A DNA stretch of 64,000 nucleotides, from assembly GCA_000827495.1 (NCBI GenBank), contig KN817525.1, forward strand, positions 168,516 to 232,515, written 5' to 3'. A program made the translations under genes and the position numbers. Within the stretch, counting starts at the first letter, position 1; every line of letters begins with the position of its first letter. Source of the DNA: Hypholoma sublateritium FD-334 SS-4. Taxonomy: Eukaryota; Basidiomycota; Agaricomycetes; Agaricales; Strophariaceae. Positions 34,444 through 46,474 of the stretch are shown piece after piece. Under the pieces are notes generated by a model, which was not told the origin of the DNA, made no database searches, and saw only the letters and a list, made by a program, of their open reading frames with translations.

Positions 34444-37215
34444 TCACGACCGGCCCGCACCAGCAGGCACCCCCGCCGCCCCGCCGCCCGCCTGCCGCGT
34501 CTTCCCCTTCCCGCTCAGCACCCCTTCCCCCGGCGCCCCCCCTCCGCGCCCCCCCAATCCCAACCCCCCCACCAGCGCACCCGCGTCCGCGCCCTCCTCC
34601 GCAGCAGCCGAGTCGGCAATGCACACGCCCGGCGGCGGCGCCTCCCATATGCGGATCGTGTGGTCGTCCGAGCACGACGCGAACATGCGCTCGTTCGTCG
34701 GGTTCCACGCGACGGAGTTGACGCTGCCTGCGCCGTGCCCCGGGAGGATCTGCAGCAGCAGCCCGGACTCGCGGTGCCATGTGTACACTTTCGCGTCTGC
34801 GGTGGTGGTCAGTTAGTGTTTCGAGTGCGCGCGCGCATGTATAGGTAGGGGGGAGACGCACCTTCGCTGCCGCTGATCACAAAGTTCCCGTCGATCCCGC
34901 CGAAGCAGCTCCGGATGACATGCCGCCCCTGCGTCTGCCCCGCGTACTTCATCACGCTCTTCGCCAGCCGCAGGTCGAACAGGTGGATCTCCTGCACAGC
35001 AAAAAGCGCCCACACATACACACACGGTGAGCACACACAGAGTATCAAAGAAAGAGGCGCCTCACGTTCGGCGCGTGGTTGATCAGCGCGAAGAGCGAGT
35101 CCTGCGACGTCTGCACGCTCGTCAGCTCGCCGCCCATCCGCACGGACCTGCATCGCGAAACAAACGGGGCAAGGATGGAAATTAGCACGCGTCGTTCTTC
35201 GCGAGTGATGTGCGCCCCGGAGACCACCGCGGCGCGCAGCGGGACCACGGAAAGCGAAAAAGGTAAAACACGCACGCTTTCCGCTCCTTCGTCTGTACAT
35301 CGAACACAATCATCCGATGCGGCACCTTCGCCCCGCCACCCGCCACACTACCGCCGCCCCCACTCGCGCCCGCGGCACCCTCTGCCCCTCCCCCTCCTCC
35401 TCCTTGTGATTGCGATTGCGATTGCGACTGCGACCCACCACGCGACGGCGTCCCCGAATCAGCAGGAACAGGCGCAGGCCCCGCCGCCTCCATCCCGATC
35501 GCTACTAGGTACTCGTAGTTCGGCGTCACCGCGAGGTCCGTTATGCGCACGTCCGTCGGGCCCCACGCGTCGCGGATCTTGCCGTTCGCGTCCTGCGATA
35601 GGGGTTAGTCTGCTGCGGGGTGCAAAGTGCGCCTTTGCGCGCGCGGCCTGACTGGCGCGCGACGGGAGGAAGGGAGAGGAGGACGCACCCAGATGATGAT
35701 CCGCCGGTCCAGCGCGCCGGTGACGAACCCCGTCCCGTCGGGCAGCCACGAGATCGCGGTGACGGTCTCCGTGTGCTCGTCAAGCGTGCGTATACATGTT
35801 CCCGTCTGCAGACAGTGTGAATATTTACGTTACCACGCACGAATGCGCAGCACGCACCTTTGCATTCCACATCTTGACGATGTGCTCCGCGCTCGTGAGG
35901 AGCACCGTGTCGTCGAGCGACCACGCGAGGCACCCCACGGGGTACGGGTGCTCGCGCAGGATGAGGAGCGCCTCCCAATCGCGCGGCGGCGCGGTGGCGT
36001 CGATCGTCGACTGCCCTACGTAAGCCAACGCCACATAGATAAACGAGGCACGCACCCCTCTCCGCCATATAATCGCGGACTTGTCCTTGCTCGCGCTCGC
36101 GAGGAACGCGCCGTCGTGGCTCCACGCGATGTTCCACACCTCGTCGTTGTGCACCTCGAGGATCGTCGTCGTGATCGTCGGAAAGTCCGCCATCGAGCAG
36201 TGGTGGTCCGCGTAGAGCGAGAACGTCGAGAGCGGCGCGTTGTGGTAGATGCAGCGCTGCCGCTGGTACGCGCGCGCCTGGTTGAGGAGCGCCGAGAAGC
36301 GCCGCTGCGGGATCATGACCGCGGAGGGTATAAATTCTGCGCGCCACATGAGTCACAGCCCCCCATGACAGGGCAGATTAGATGCGTACCGTGTAAGTCT
36401 TCAAGCAGCTTCCTCCGTGATGTCCCTAGCGCGCCGTCCCATCGTGCGCGCTTACGAAGATCCTCCGGCTCCGAACACATGATCAGGCTGCAAATATAAT
36501 TAATTAATCACCCCACCGGCGCCCGTCGGAGCACACGCACCTGGACAGCAGGTGCAGGTGGTTCGCATTGACGTCGAGCGGGGCGAGCTCGTTGCGCAGG
36601 ACCTGCAGCGCCTCGGTGGGGCGGCGCGCCTCGACGAGCTCGAGGTACTTTTGCTGACTGATCAGGAACTTGGCATCCTATGGGAAGAAGTGCGATAAGC
36701 GCGTCGTGTGGATCGGGACGGCTGGGGCGGCGTACCCAGAGCCCCTCGTCCTCGTGGACACCGAGGCGGACGAGCGCGGCCTCGGCCTTGGGCCACAGGC
36801 CGTCGAGGATGTACTGGCGGAACTGCGAGACCTCGGGCGCCTCCATGGTGTAGCCCGACTCTGCCTCGAGCGCGGCGGCGGACTCCCTGCACGGGTGTGA
36901 GCATGTCCCATGGAAGCGAAGAAGCAGGACGTACACGTAGCCGACATCGCGCAGGCTCTGGATGACGAGGCGCACAAACTCCTCGCGGTCGACGAAGGAG
37001 TCGTCGTAGAGGGCGGTGCCGGGGAGGTCGACCCGTGCGATGCTGCGGGGGGGCCGTGCGGCGCCGTTGCCGTTGGCCGCCGCGCCGAAGCCGTTCCTGT
37101 GGCCGTTGGTGTTGATGAGGGCCTCGAAGGAGCTGCCGAGCGACGAGGGCCCCGCGCGGGTGGTGAGCTCGGGGGTGGCGGAGAGCGACGAGGCGTCGGA
37201 GGCGGCGGGCGGCAT
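34444..37215 (-). CDS. WDR26/Gid7-type LisH-CTLH-WD40 protein
   Basis: Predicted subunit of the GID/CTLH E3 ubiquitin ligase, which in yeast degrades gluconeogenic enzymes. The domains run in order: Ser/Ala-rich N-terminus; LisH ([18 protein letters not shown]); CTLH ([31 protein letters not shown]); [20 protein letters not shown]; then WD40 blades ([76 protein letters not shown] with a Gly/Ser insert; [36 protein letters not shown]). A Gly/Ala-rich tail follows, with the stop at 34444. The frame stays open upstream of ATG 37215 through a likely 51-bp intron (GTGAGT...GCAG) to about 37590, with an ARKRQR basic patch, so the true start is probably farther upstream. I could not find its ATG. 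Confidence 0.88.
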
Positions 37216-37730
37216 GTGTGGGGGGCTGCGGGTGGAGATGGTGCGGGAGTAAGACGAGGGGCTGGTGCTTGCGATTCGCTGTCGCTTCCGGGCCCTGGCG
37301 TGTTCGGGGTCTGCCGCGAGCAGCAGGTCAGCGGGGGCCGCGGCGGGCGCGGGGGACTCACCTGCGGGGGCGGCGCTGGGGCCGTGCTCGAGCTCTGCGC
37401 GGGTGCGGGTGGCGGGGACGAGGCTGGCGAGCGGGGCGTCGGCGGCGGCGGCGACGAAGGAGGGCGACGGCGAGCGGCTGGCGGCCAGGGCGTGGGGTCG
37501 GGTGGACAGCGAGTCCCGCGTAAGGCTGGTGGTAGAATCAATGATGGCTGCTCCCTCCAGCGATGGAGATGGTCGTGGTTCAAGATCAGTGCGCGACTCC
37601 CTCCGCTTACGCCATCACCGCATCATCCCATCGATGCACGCGATAATTACCAGACAATTCCAGCGGACTTTGCAGGCCTCGCGTCCCCTGCTATAAATAC
37701 CCAGAACACAACGTGTTGAGCACACCGCTC

Positions 37731-38400
37731 CAGCACGAACCCACCGCAAGGCCGTATATTCCCTGTCGGCGCAAAATGCACTCGAAGCTGAAAGAAATCC
37801 TCTGCCGTTCTTATTCGTTGCAAGGACCTTCTTTCGCGTAAGCAAGGCGTGTTATCCAATCGACGGCCATCCACCCAAATATTCATTCAGGAGCAACACG
37901 AACCCACCGCGAGGCTATTTATTCCTCCCTGCCGCGTACAACCAGGGTTTCCCAGCCGCTCAGAAGCACCAAAAATTTGAAGTGGAGCTGAAAGGGTCCC
38001 CTCGTGCAAACAGAGTGTCCATTCCTGCTCCCCGGCATTGACGCAGGGACAGGTCTGACTTCTTCCTATTATCCAATCGAAGAACATATAGTCAATCAAA
38101 AGGCTCATCTCTAAAGATACCTATGGCCGCATCGGATAACACCCTCCCCCGTCTTCCAACTGTTCAGAAATGCGCACCGAAATCTAATAAGTAAGCCTCC
38201 CGTACACCATGCACAGTTCCGCAGGCAGCCCAAAAGTACCGAAATTTCAAAGTGCATCGGAAAGGGACCTCCCCGTGCAAGCAGAGTGACGATTCCTAAG
38301 TATTCATTGTAACAGGGAAACGTCCAATTTGAATTTACGAAGCGGCTTCCTCCCTCTTCTTTCACGACATCGAGTGTATATTCCAATCGATCCATTTGGG
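37731..38400. repeat. Three degenerate direct repeats upstream of the WDR26-like gene
   Basis: Copies begin near 37731, 37895 and 38190. Shared blocks are CACGAACCCACCGC(A/G)AGGC (copies 1 and 2), a GAGCTGAAAG-type block, CGTGCAA(A/G)CAGAGTG (copies 2 and 3), and ATCCAATCGA or TTCCAATCGA near the end of each. They are diverged and not coding. This could be an old duplicated promoter-proximal segment or a decayed element. Confidence 0.5.
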
Positions 38401-38597
38401 TGGTTGGATAAATAATAGTGGAAGTCCATTCCGAGTTCGATGGAGCGAAAGGGTTTTGAGAGATGGTCATTGGAATAAGTACCAATCAACCCCGCGCGAC
38501 GCGCACCAAGTCTGAAAACACGCACCACCTGAATCATTGAAAGCGCACCGATGATCCGACCCCAATCGATCGCCGCGTCTCCCAATGTCCGCGAGCT

Positions 38598-38716
38598 CCA
38601 GTAAGTAACTTCATAGACCTCCAGTAAGTAAGTAAGCCTCCAGTAGGTAAGTAAGCACGCCTCGAGTAAGCACGCCTCCCGGGCCAGTCAATAAGCACAT
38701 ATCCAATAAGCACGCC
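38598..38716. repeat. Short tandem repeat, (AGTA/AGTAAG)n with CACGCCTC units
   Basis: Imperfect tandem array built from AGTAAGTAAG and AAGCACGCCTC-like units, repeated about five times. Non-coding. Confidence 0.7.
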
Positions 38717-41700
38717 GAGCCGCACCGGCACCCTGATTAATACCCCCTACATACCAGCACCAGCGCCGCCATCTGCTTTATAGCCTTCATAGTAGAGTTT
38801 AGAAACCGGGTGCCCACATACGCACACCGTGACAGTATAGTAACAGCGCCCCGGCGTTTCGCCAGCCCGACGAACACCCTTGATGCAGCAGCATGGATCA
38901 CGGGTGCCTGCATACAATGCAGCGCCGCTGCCGTACAGCTACCATCGACTCGGACGCGCCGCCGGCGAGAATGCACGGGCACTCAATCGCGTTTGTGTTT
39001 GAGCCTAGCACAAATCCAGCCCGGCGCTTACGCTACGAGCGTATCACGCTCACCGACATCACTGGCATCAGCGCCGCGTTCGTTTCGCCCTGGCGCAGCA
39101 CGCAAAGAGACCCTATATTCCCTGTGCCCATCACCTGAATACCGAGGTGCATTACCATCGAGCCCTGCACTGCTGATCGTCGATCGCCCGCGCCGTCGAC
39201 TCTGTCAGACTGGAAACATCGGGATGCATGGGAGATTGGGAAATTTTGGTCACACCAATGCACGCGCAGGAGAGATTGGCGGTGTCAGAATTCAGGGTGG
39301 TTGATATATCTCTATAGAAGGAAAAGGAAGATGGAGATCGTCATCTGGATGATGGTGGTGCCCGGTGCCCAAGCTGCGTTTCCTGAGAAATGTGCCATGT
39401 TGTCAATATGTTTAGAGAAGCAGAAAGGGTCGTCGACGCGTGAGCCAAGAATGAGCGCAGAATACACGCAAGTCCTGAGACGACCGCAAGCCCGTCGCCA
39501 GATATCCAAAAGCGTCGCGATACCCAGTAGGAAAGCTATGCAAACGCCCAAGCCACAGCACGTCGATCGCGAAAGCGGTCCCTAAAATTTAAAATCACCC
39601 AGCGCAGCGTCACAGCAACGGCATCAAGACCCCCTTCCCCTACGCATCACGCGCACACGCAGAGCACCCCAAACCTGCCAGTGGCACAGCAGCGCCAGTC
39701 TGCGTGACAGGCAGCGAACAAGCCCCAAATTAAGTACATACCCAACCGCGCCTAGATGAGATCCACCGCACACCCCCGATCCTACTCACGCATCGTGCCC
39801 GCGTCCAATTAGGTTATTAGCCTCTGCACTCGCGCGTGCACCGCCGATCTCGCCCGCATCGCAGATCGCCAGGGGCGCGAGCTACTTCGGCGCCGGGCGC
39901 AGACAGAAAAACGACAGCGCGCACCGGTGGCACGTACGCGTCGCGACGCGCGCGGGCGTGTGGCATTGTCAGCTCGCGTCGCGTCGCGTCGCATGGGGGC
40001 GCACCGGGGTCCCCCGCGCTCCGTCGTCTCGCCGGCCCTGCCTGCCTGCGCGTCGCGTCGCGGGGACGGGTGGTCGCTATGCACCGTGCCCATTTGCGGT
40101 ACGTGATCCCCTTTCCAGGCCGGGCGCGCAGCGCGCCACGCTCCTGCCCTCGGCGGTCGCCAGGAGACGCTCGTCGCGCTCTGGACAGCGCGCGCCACCC
40201 CGTCGACGGCAGGGGAACAACCCACCGGCGCGTACGCCCCCGGGTGCGGGTGGCGCGCATCGCCCCACCGCGCCGAGGACCACCGCGCCGGGGGCAGCAC
40301 GGCTCCCAGGCTGCCAGTGCCACGCCCGTCGTGCGTCGCGCTGTCAGTGCCACCCACTCCACAGGCCCTCGAGCCGCGTCCGATACGCAGATAGATCCCC
40401 GCAGATCGCGTGTCGCCGAGGTCCAAACCAGATCGATGGTGGTGTCTGCACCAGTGCCCCAGAACGCGCGCCGTCGGCGTCGTCAGCGCGTCGGGCGTGT
40501 GGAGAATCCAGAGTCGCAGAAGTTGACGGGGGGCCGAAGGGCTGCGCGACGCGGGAGGGGCGATCGCTGCGGCTCGCGCCCGCAGATGCTCGCGAGCCAC
40601 CGTGCACGCCAGCCCAGAACAGCGCCAGGACGCACAGTCAGCCGGGCGGCGGCGCGTGCCTGCGCCGCCTGTGCCGCACGCGCAGCGGGGAAGACGGGGA
40701 CGGTGTCGCGCAGCCCGGGCTGCAAACAGGAGCCCGATTCCCAAGTCGAGGGTACATCGACATGACAGCGCGAACTCAAAGTGCAAATCGCGTGCCGGCC
40801 GGCGCCGGCGAATATCGAAGAAAACCCGGGCCGACATGCCGCCGCACGCGCGCCTATTATAGGCGTCTGCCTCCGTGCCAGTTGTAGTGCTTACCCCGTT
40901 GGCGCGCAGAGCGGCGCGGGGAACTAGAAGGATGCGGCGACTGTGACGGCCTAGTATGTCCGACGAACGGCGCGCGCCCGACGGTGGTGCTGGTCCGCGG
41001 GGGGATGTGGTCGCCTGCGCCCGTCGCCCCAGTCCAGGCTGCCTGTAAATAGGTGGAATGGACGCACGTACATCTACGTACATGCACCCGCATACGCACG
41101 AATCATAGCCCCAATACAATGACGCACCCCAGTCTATTCAGCCGCTGTGCACTGGCTGCGCACCGACCACCGTCACACCAGATCCGAACTCTATTACTTA
41201 CGATTAGCACACTCTCACCCACACACAATTGACCGGGCCCCTTGTAGTATCGGCCGTACGCAGCGCCAATTACACATCCATTCCCCAAAGATCGAGGGGA
41301 AGACGCGATCCGGCGCGATACAAGACATGTCTCTCTCGTTCGGCCCAGCCCAGCCCCGCGCGCGTCGTGCGCCTGGGCGCTTAGTCAGGGTGCCCGGCGG
41401 CCCAAGCGCCGCCGCCGCCGCCGGGAATGCTGCGTCCCGTTGTGCCCCACCGCAGTGTCATTCGTGTCTCAGCGGCCTCGCCGCACGGCCGGCCGCCCCA
41501 ACGAGACGGGCCCCACGCACGCACGCCGCGCGCGCGCGCACAGCCCCAGCGCTCAGCACCGGCGCGGTACCCGATGCTGCCTACCCCAAGCCTGGGCCGC
41601 CGCTGATGGGCAGCCCTTTTACCTTTGATGGGGCAGTCAAGTGGGTACCAGTCGGACACCCGCTGCTGATGCCTGATCGTCAAGAATGCAGCGCGCAAAT

Positions 41701-42521
41701 ATAGCGCGCCGCCATCAGCGCGAGACGCGCCTGCGGCTGATTGCATCTGTCTGCCCGCCCGCCCGCTCGCCCGGGCCCGTGCACAGCACAACGGGGCACA
41801 TGGCCAGAGCTTGGACGCAGAAGCGCCGCCGCCTGCGCAGCGCGTCACATATCCTCGTTGTGGGAATAGAACAGAATAGAAGCACCCAGAAGGGATGGAA
41901 GCGGGTGGCGCTGGGCGACTGCACCGCCGTCGGTGCTCACGCGCTCGTGTGCATTTACCCGCCTGTGCGTCACGCGCGTACGTCCCCTCCCCGCCTTGAC
42001 AATGACAGCGACACACGCTCACCTAATTACCCGCGTGGAGGACGACCGCCGGCGGCGTGCGGCGGGGACCCCGCTTCGCACAGCGCCCGCCGCACCTCCC
42101 ATATGCATGCACTCGGCCGGAGGCATTGCTGCCACATTCATTCGACAGTGCGCCCTGGGCCTGGGCGGCGCTGGCAGCGCACTCGCCCGTAGGGAGGCGG
42201 CGGCGGCGGCGGCGGACAGCGCGCACGGCCGCCCGCGTGCGCGAGGCAGCGTTCATGCTGCCCCACTGCGCGAGAGGCCTTCATAAAGATGCATCTTGCG
42301 CTATTCCAGGCTTACGGCACGCGGATGTGCGCGCGTGCTCGGTGTGCTGCGTCGCGGATGTCGCAGCGCGTAGCAGCGTGTGTTTATTCACATACGCCTA
42401 TGCATTCCGAGTCAGCTGTGGAAGGACATACGTCTAAATTCCGCCGCGCTCACAATCATTGCTCGGCGCGTGAACACGCTGAAATTGGCTCGTTCTAGCT
42501 CGTTCTCCACGTATGCTGCAT

Positions 42522-42870
42522 TCGGTTATTTGGACAATACACATCCCGCGCATTGTCAGGCGTCGACATCGCAGCAACTGGGCGCGCCGTTGACTATTCC
42601 CCGCTGTTTTATTTTGCCTCCGAGCAATATATATTTTATATACCCCCATCACTACTTGAATACAGTATACATGGCGTGAACACAGGTGAACATGCTGACC
42701 TGGCTCCCTCACCGCGTATGTATTTCATTATCTGGACAATACACACCCCGCGCATCGTCAGGCGTCGACAACGCATCAACTGCGCAACCGCGACCATTCC
42801 CCCACAACTTCGTTCTGCATCCGCGCAATATATATATTATGTACATACTCTATTCAATGCAGTACAATCT
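42522..42870 (+). repeat. Tandem duplication, about 201-bp period
   Basis: The segment starting GGTTATTTGGACAATACACA near 42524 recurs as TTATCTGGACAATACACACC near 42728. Matching order follows: CCCGCGCAT(T/C)GTCAGGCG, TCGACA, CAACTG, CCATTCCCC-like, GCAATATATAT. Both copies end in an AT-rich stretch with a TATATA core inside GC-rich DNA. Confidence 0.75.
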
Positions 42871-42895
42871 AAGAGCCCAATTTATGTATACACCG

Positions 42896-44960
42896 CGTAT
42901 CCCCGCCCGTCCCTCCCGCGGCGTGCGCATCACGCCCATATCCCGGACCTTCAAAGAGCCGCCCGCCATACGCCCGAGTGACGCGCTCACAGTGCGCGTC
43001 CCTGAATCCGCCCCCCAAGTACCACAAGAGCAGAGACACGATCGTCGATGCTCGATACTCAATGATGCGCCGTCGCCCGCCGGTTACTTATGTATCCTCC
43101 CCGCTGTGGGTGAGGCTGCCGCCGCCTGCCGTCCGCCATGACGCGCGAGTGACGCATGCGCACCGCACATTGCACGTGCCGAGACAGGACGCTCGCCCGC
43201 CGAGGCATGCAGCGTGCAATTAAATACGTACAACACGACACGACACACCGCGTATCCCCGCGCGCCCTCCCGCAGCGCACGCACCGCCCAAAACAGGCCT
43301 GCCGCCGCCGCGGTAGCGCAGCGCGTCTCCACGGTCGGACCCCGCCACCCTGCGCGCCGAGACAGCATGCTCGCGCGCGCGTCGCCAGGTGGGCGCACGG
43401 CCTAACCTAACACGATATAATGATACAATAGAACACGATACTACCTATCCCCGCGCGCCCTCCCGCGGCGCGCACACCACCCCAAAGCGAGCCTGCCGCC
43501 GCCGCGGTGGCGCAGCGCGTCTCCATACCACGGTCGGACCCCGCCGAGACAGGACGCTCGCGCGCGCGTCGCCAGGCGGGCGCACGGCCTAACCTCATAC
43601 GATACAATAATACAACAGAACACGATACTACCTATCCCCGCGCGCCCTCCCGCGGCGCGCGCACCACCCCAAAGTGGGCCAGCGCCCGCACGTGGCTCGC
43701 GAGCGCGCCGGGATAGGAACGGTCGCTTGATCTAGGCAAGTAATCTAATAGAATACTAATGGAATACGCGTTAGCCCCGCGCGTCCTGTATACCAATTAA
43801 AGTAGGGCACGCACCGACCCTGCCGCCCTGCGTGCCGGGTGGTATATAATTTACTTACATGGCTCTGGCGATATGTAGAGCATAATACAATAATACAATC
43901 CCAAGAACACGATACATATGCACGCCGTGATGCGCCTCCATACTTAACCCACGTGTCCCGTGCGTCATACGCGCCGCCATGCTTTCCCCCAAAGCCCACC
44001 TGACCCCCGCGTACCAGGTAGGGCAGGGCACGTACCGTCCCTGCCGCCCTGCCCGTCGTGGCGCACAGTGGCGCGCGCCGAGACAGGGTGCTCATGCGTG
44101 TCACCAGGTGGGCATGTAGGTTACTTAGCTGGTGCTGGCGATATACAGCGCACAATACAATAATACAACAGAACACGATGCGTATCCCCGCGCGCCCTCG
44201 CCCAGATCCCCAACCTCGAAATGCGCCCCTGCCGCGCCCTGCCCTCCGTGACGCACGCACGCAGCGCGCCTCCATACTTAACCCACGTGCTCCACGCGCC
44301 GCCACGACGTGCGTCCGCCGTCTGCGCCCTCAGGATTTCTGCCCGCCGTGGCGCGCGCCGAACCAGGGTGCTCGTGCGCGTCGCCAGGTGGGCATACAAT
44401 TTACTTACATAGTTCTGGCTTTATGTAGAGCATAATAGCATCCAATACAATACAATAGAACACGACGCGTATCCCCGCACGCCCTCGCCCAGATCCCCAA
44501 CCTCAAAACACGTCCCTGCCGCGCCCTGCCCACCTTAACGCACGCGCAGCGCGCCTCCATACTCAACCCACGTGCCCCACGCGCCATACGCGCCGCCACG
44601 ACGTGCGTCCGTAGTCGGCGCCGTTTCCCCTTGAAAGCCCACCTGACCACCAGTGGGCATACAGTTTACTTATGTACATAGTCCCGTCGATAATTTATGC
44701 AGAGCCCAATACAACAGATCCAATCCAATACAATACAATACGACGCGTATCCCCGCGCCCTCCCGCGCCGTGCGCCACGCCCAAATCGCCACACGCCTCC
44801 CCAGCCTCAAAACGCGCCCCTGCCGCGCCCTGCCCAGTGTGACGCACGCGCGTTGCGCAGCGGCGAGCGCGCCTCCATACCTAACCCACGTGCCCACGCG
44901 CCACGCGTCATACGCGCCGACACGACGTGCGTGCGTGCGCCCTTCCCCAAAAGTTAAACC
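42896..44960 (+). repeat. Satellite-like array of GC-rich units
   Basis: Units can be aligned on the anchor C(G/C)TATCCCCGC at about 42896, 43251, 43445, 43632, 44181, 44467 and 44746, with a degenerate copy near 43764. Two spacing classes occur: about 187-195 bp in the first part and about 279-286 bp in the second. Each unit contains an AT-richer block (ACAATA.. ACAGAACACGA) just before the anchor, then CGCGCCCTC, a C/G-rich body, and GTCGCCAGG(T/C)GGGC near the end. It is non-coding: frames in it are only repeated arginine-rich strings. Confidence 0.75.
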
Positions 44961-45320
44961 TACCTGACCGCCTGTCCGCAAGCCCACGCCCAAGCCCAGC
45001 GCCGCCGCCGGTCCCCGCCGACAAATGCAGCCCACGCACCCCATTGACACGCACAGCAGCCCACGCACAGCACTACAGCAGCGCAGCGCAGCAAACACGC
45101 ACAGACCCCGATCCTCGTCAATCCAGTCGAATCGCAATTAACAACGCACCGCGTCACGCCCGCGCACCCGCCGCACACACCGACAGACACAAGCAGACAC
45201 CGACACCGACACCGCCAACGGAGCCTCCCAATGCATCGCGCAGCACATACACATATACACGCGCGCCGGGCCCAGACCCGTCTACCAGCCGAATCCGAAG
45301 CACAATACTTACCCCAACTC

Positions 45321-45350
45321 ACCGCACCGCACCGCACCGCACCGCACCGC
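45321..45350 (+). repeat. (ACCGC)6 microsatellite
   Basis: Six perfect ACCGC units in a row within the GC-rich block. Confidence 0.9.
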
Positions 45351-46474
45351 CGCACACAGACACAGACAAAGGCACCGACGGCGAACGCGTCGTATAAGCT
45401 TTACCTTTATATAATTAAGCTCTCGCGTCGCGCTACGGCCCAGACCCTACATACCGTACACACCGCACTCACTCACTTATGCCCGCGCACCGCCGCCCAT
45501 CTAGGCCTTGCCCCCGACCCGGCCGGCGCCGGCGCCGGCGGGGGGACGCCCATACGCTGGCCCCATGCAACTACTTATTAGCCACTATTAGCTGTATGTA
45601 ACCACCCGCGGAGAACAAGCGGAGAAGAGGCAGGGGACCACCGCAGTCGGACTGGGCTGGGCAGCCGCCGGCCGCGCCGCTGACGGCTCGCACTCACGAT
45701 TCCAAGACCCAACACAACCGCCGAAGGAAACTCCACCTCCAAAAGCATCGCCATACCCTGCACACTGCGCAAAGTCTCCCACTCCCCACTTATTACGCTG
45801 CCCAAACGCCCTGCCAGTGGCATAACAACCCTAACCCGGCGCACCCCGTTTCACAGCACAAAGCTGCGCTATATATACCCGCATACGCACACAACACGCG
45901 CTTCACACACCCCGGCGTCCAGGCAGCACCTCACCCACCCCATCATTTCGTCAAGGACGTGTCACACCCCAACTTAGAGTCAAACCGCAAAACGAAACGA
46001 AACGAAGGCAAAGGCGGCGCAGGCGCCGCGATGCTAATTGCGATGCTATATACGGTACGGTATGTATATATGATGTATGGATGTATGTATGATGTGGGCT
46101 ATGCGATGCGTGGTACATTTTTCGGTTCGTTTGGGCGGCGCGGATAAAGTAGTAAGAGATGGGGTGAGATGGGGACGGTGGGTGCCCTACGGCGTGCCGC
46201 ATAAAAAGATAACAGAACGAAGGCGGGCGGGGCAGCAGCAGCAGAGCGTTTTGTGGGACAGATGCGATGAGTTGAGATGTGATGAGCGAGCAGACAGCAG
46301 TTCCATGGATGACGACGACGACAGGGGAGAGCGGGCACTATGCGATAATATTCCGGTTGAATGAAAGAAAACAGATCCTCTATGGCGTGTTTTGGGCGAG
46401 GCGGCGCCCGCAGGCGTTTTTGGTATAGATCGTGCCGGCCCCGTTGAGGGGCGCGGGTGTTTTGGAAGCGATTG

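Larger units (their letters stand above)
38721..46474. other. GC-rich gene-poor block
   Basis: About 7.7 kb with no convincing gene, in a genome region where other spacers are mostly below 1 kb. The sequence is GC- and CpG-rich with runs of CGCAC, GCGCG and CACGCA. Long frames on both strands (for example 39809-41119 minus and 39836-40765 plus) are arginine-, alanine- and proline-rich, overlap each other, and reflect base composition rather than coding. A 79-codon minus frame at 39312-39551 has two hydrophobic ends but no supporting exons. Tandem repeats listed separately occupy 42.5-45.0 kb, and an (ACCGC)6 tract lies at 45321-45350. Confidence 0.6.

Noticed and set aside
39312..39551. 79-codon minus-strand frame with two membrane-like segments
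   Set aside because: No neighbouring exons continue it and no family is recognised. Isolated in the repeat-rich block.
39809..41119. 436-codon minus-strand open frame, with 309-codon plus-strand frames opposite
   Set aside because: Arginine-, alanine- and proline-rich in every frame, overlapping long frames on both strands, no domain and no splice pattern. This is expected of very GC-rich non-coding DNA lacking stop codons.
38721..46474. CRISPR-like or telomeric arrays in the repeat-rich block
   Set aside because: No regular short direct repeats with unique spacers and no TTAGGG-type runs. The arrays are satellite-like or microsatellite.
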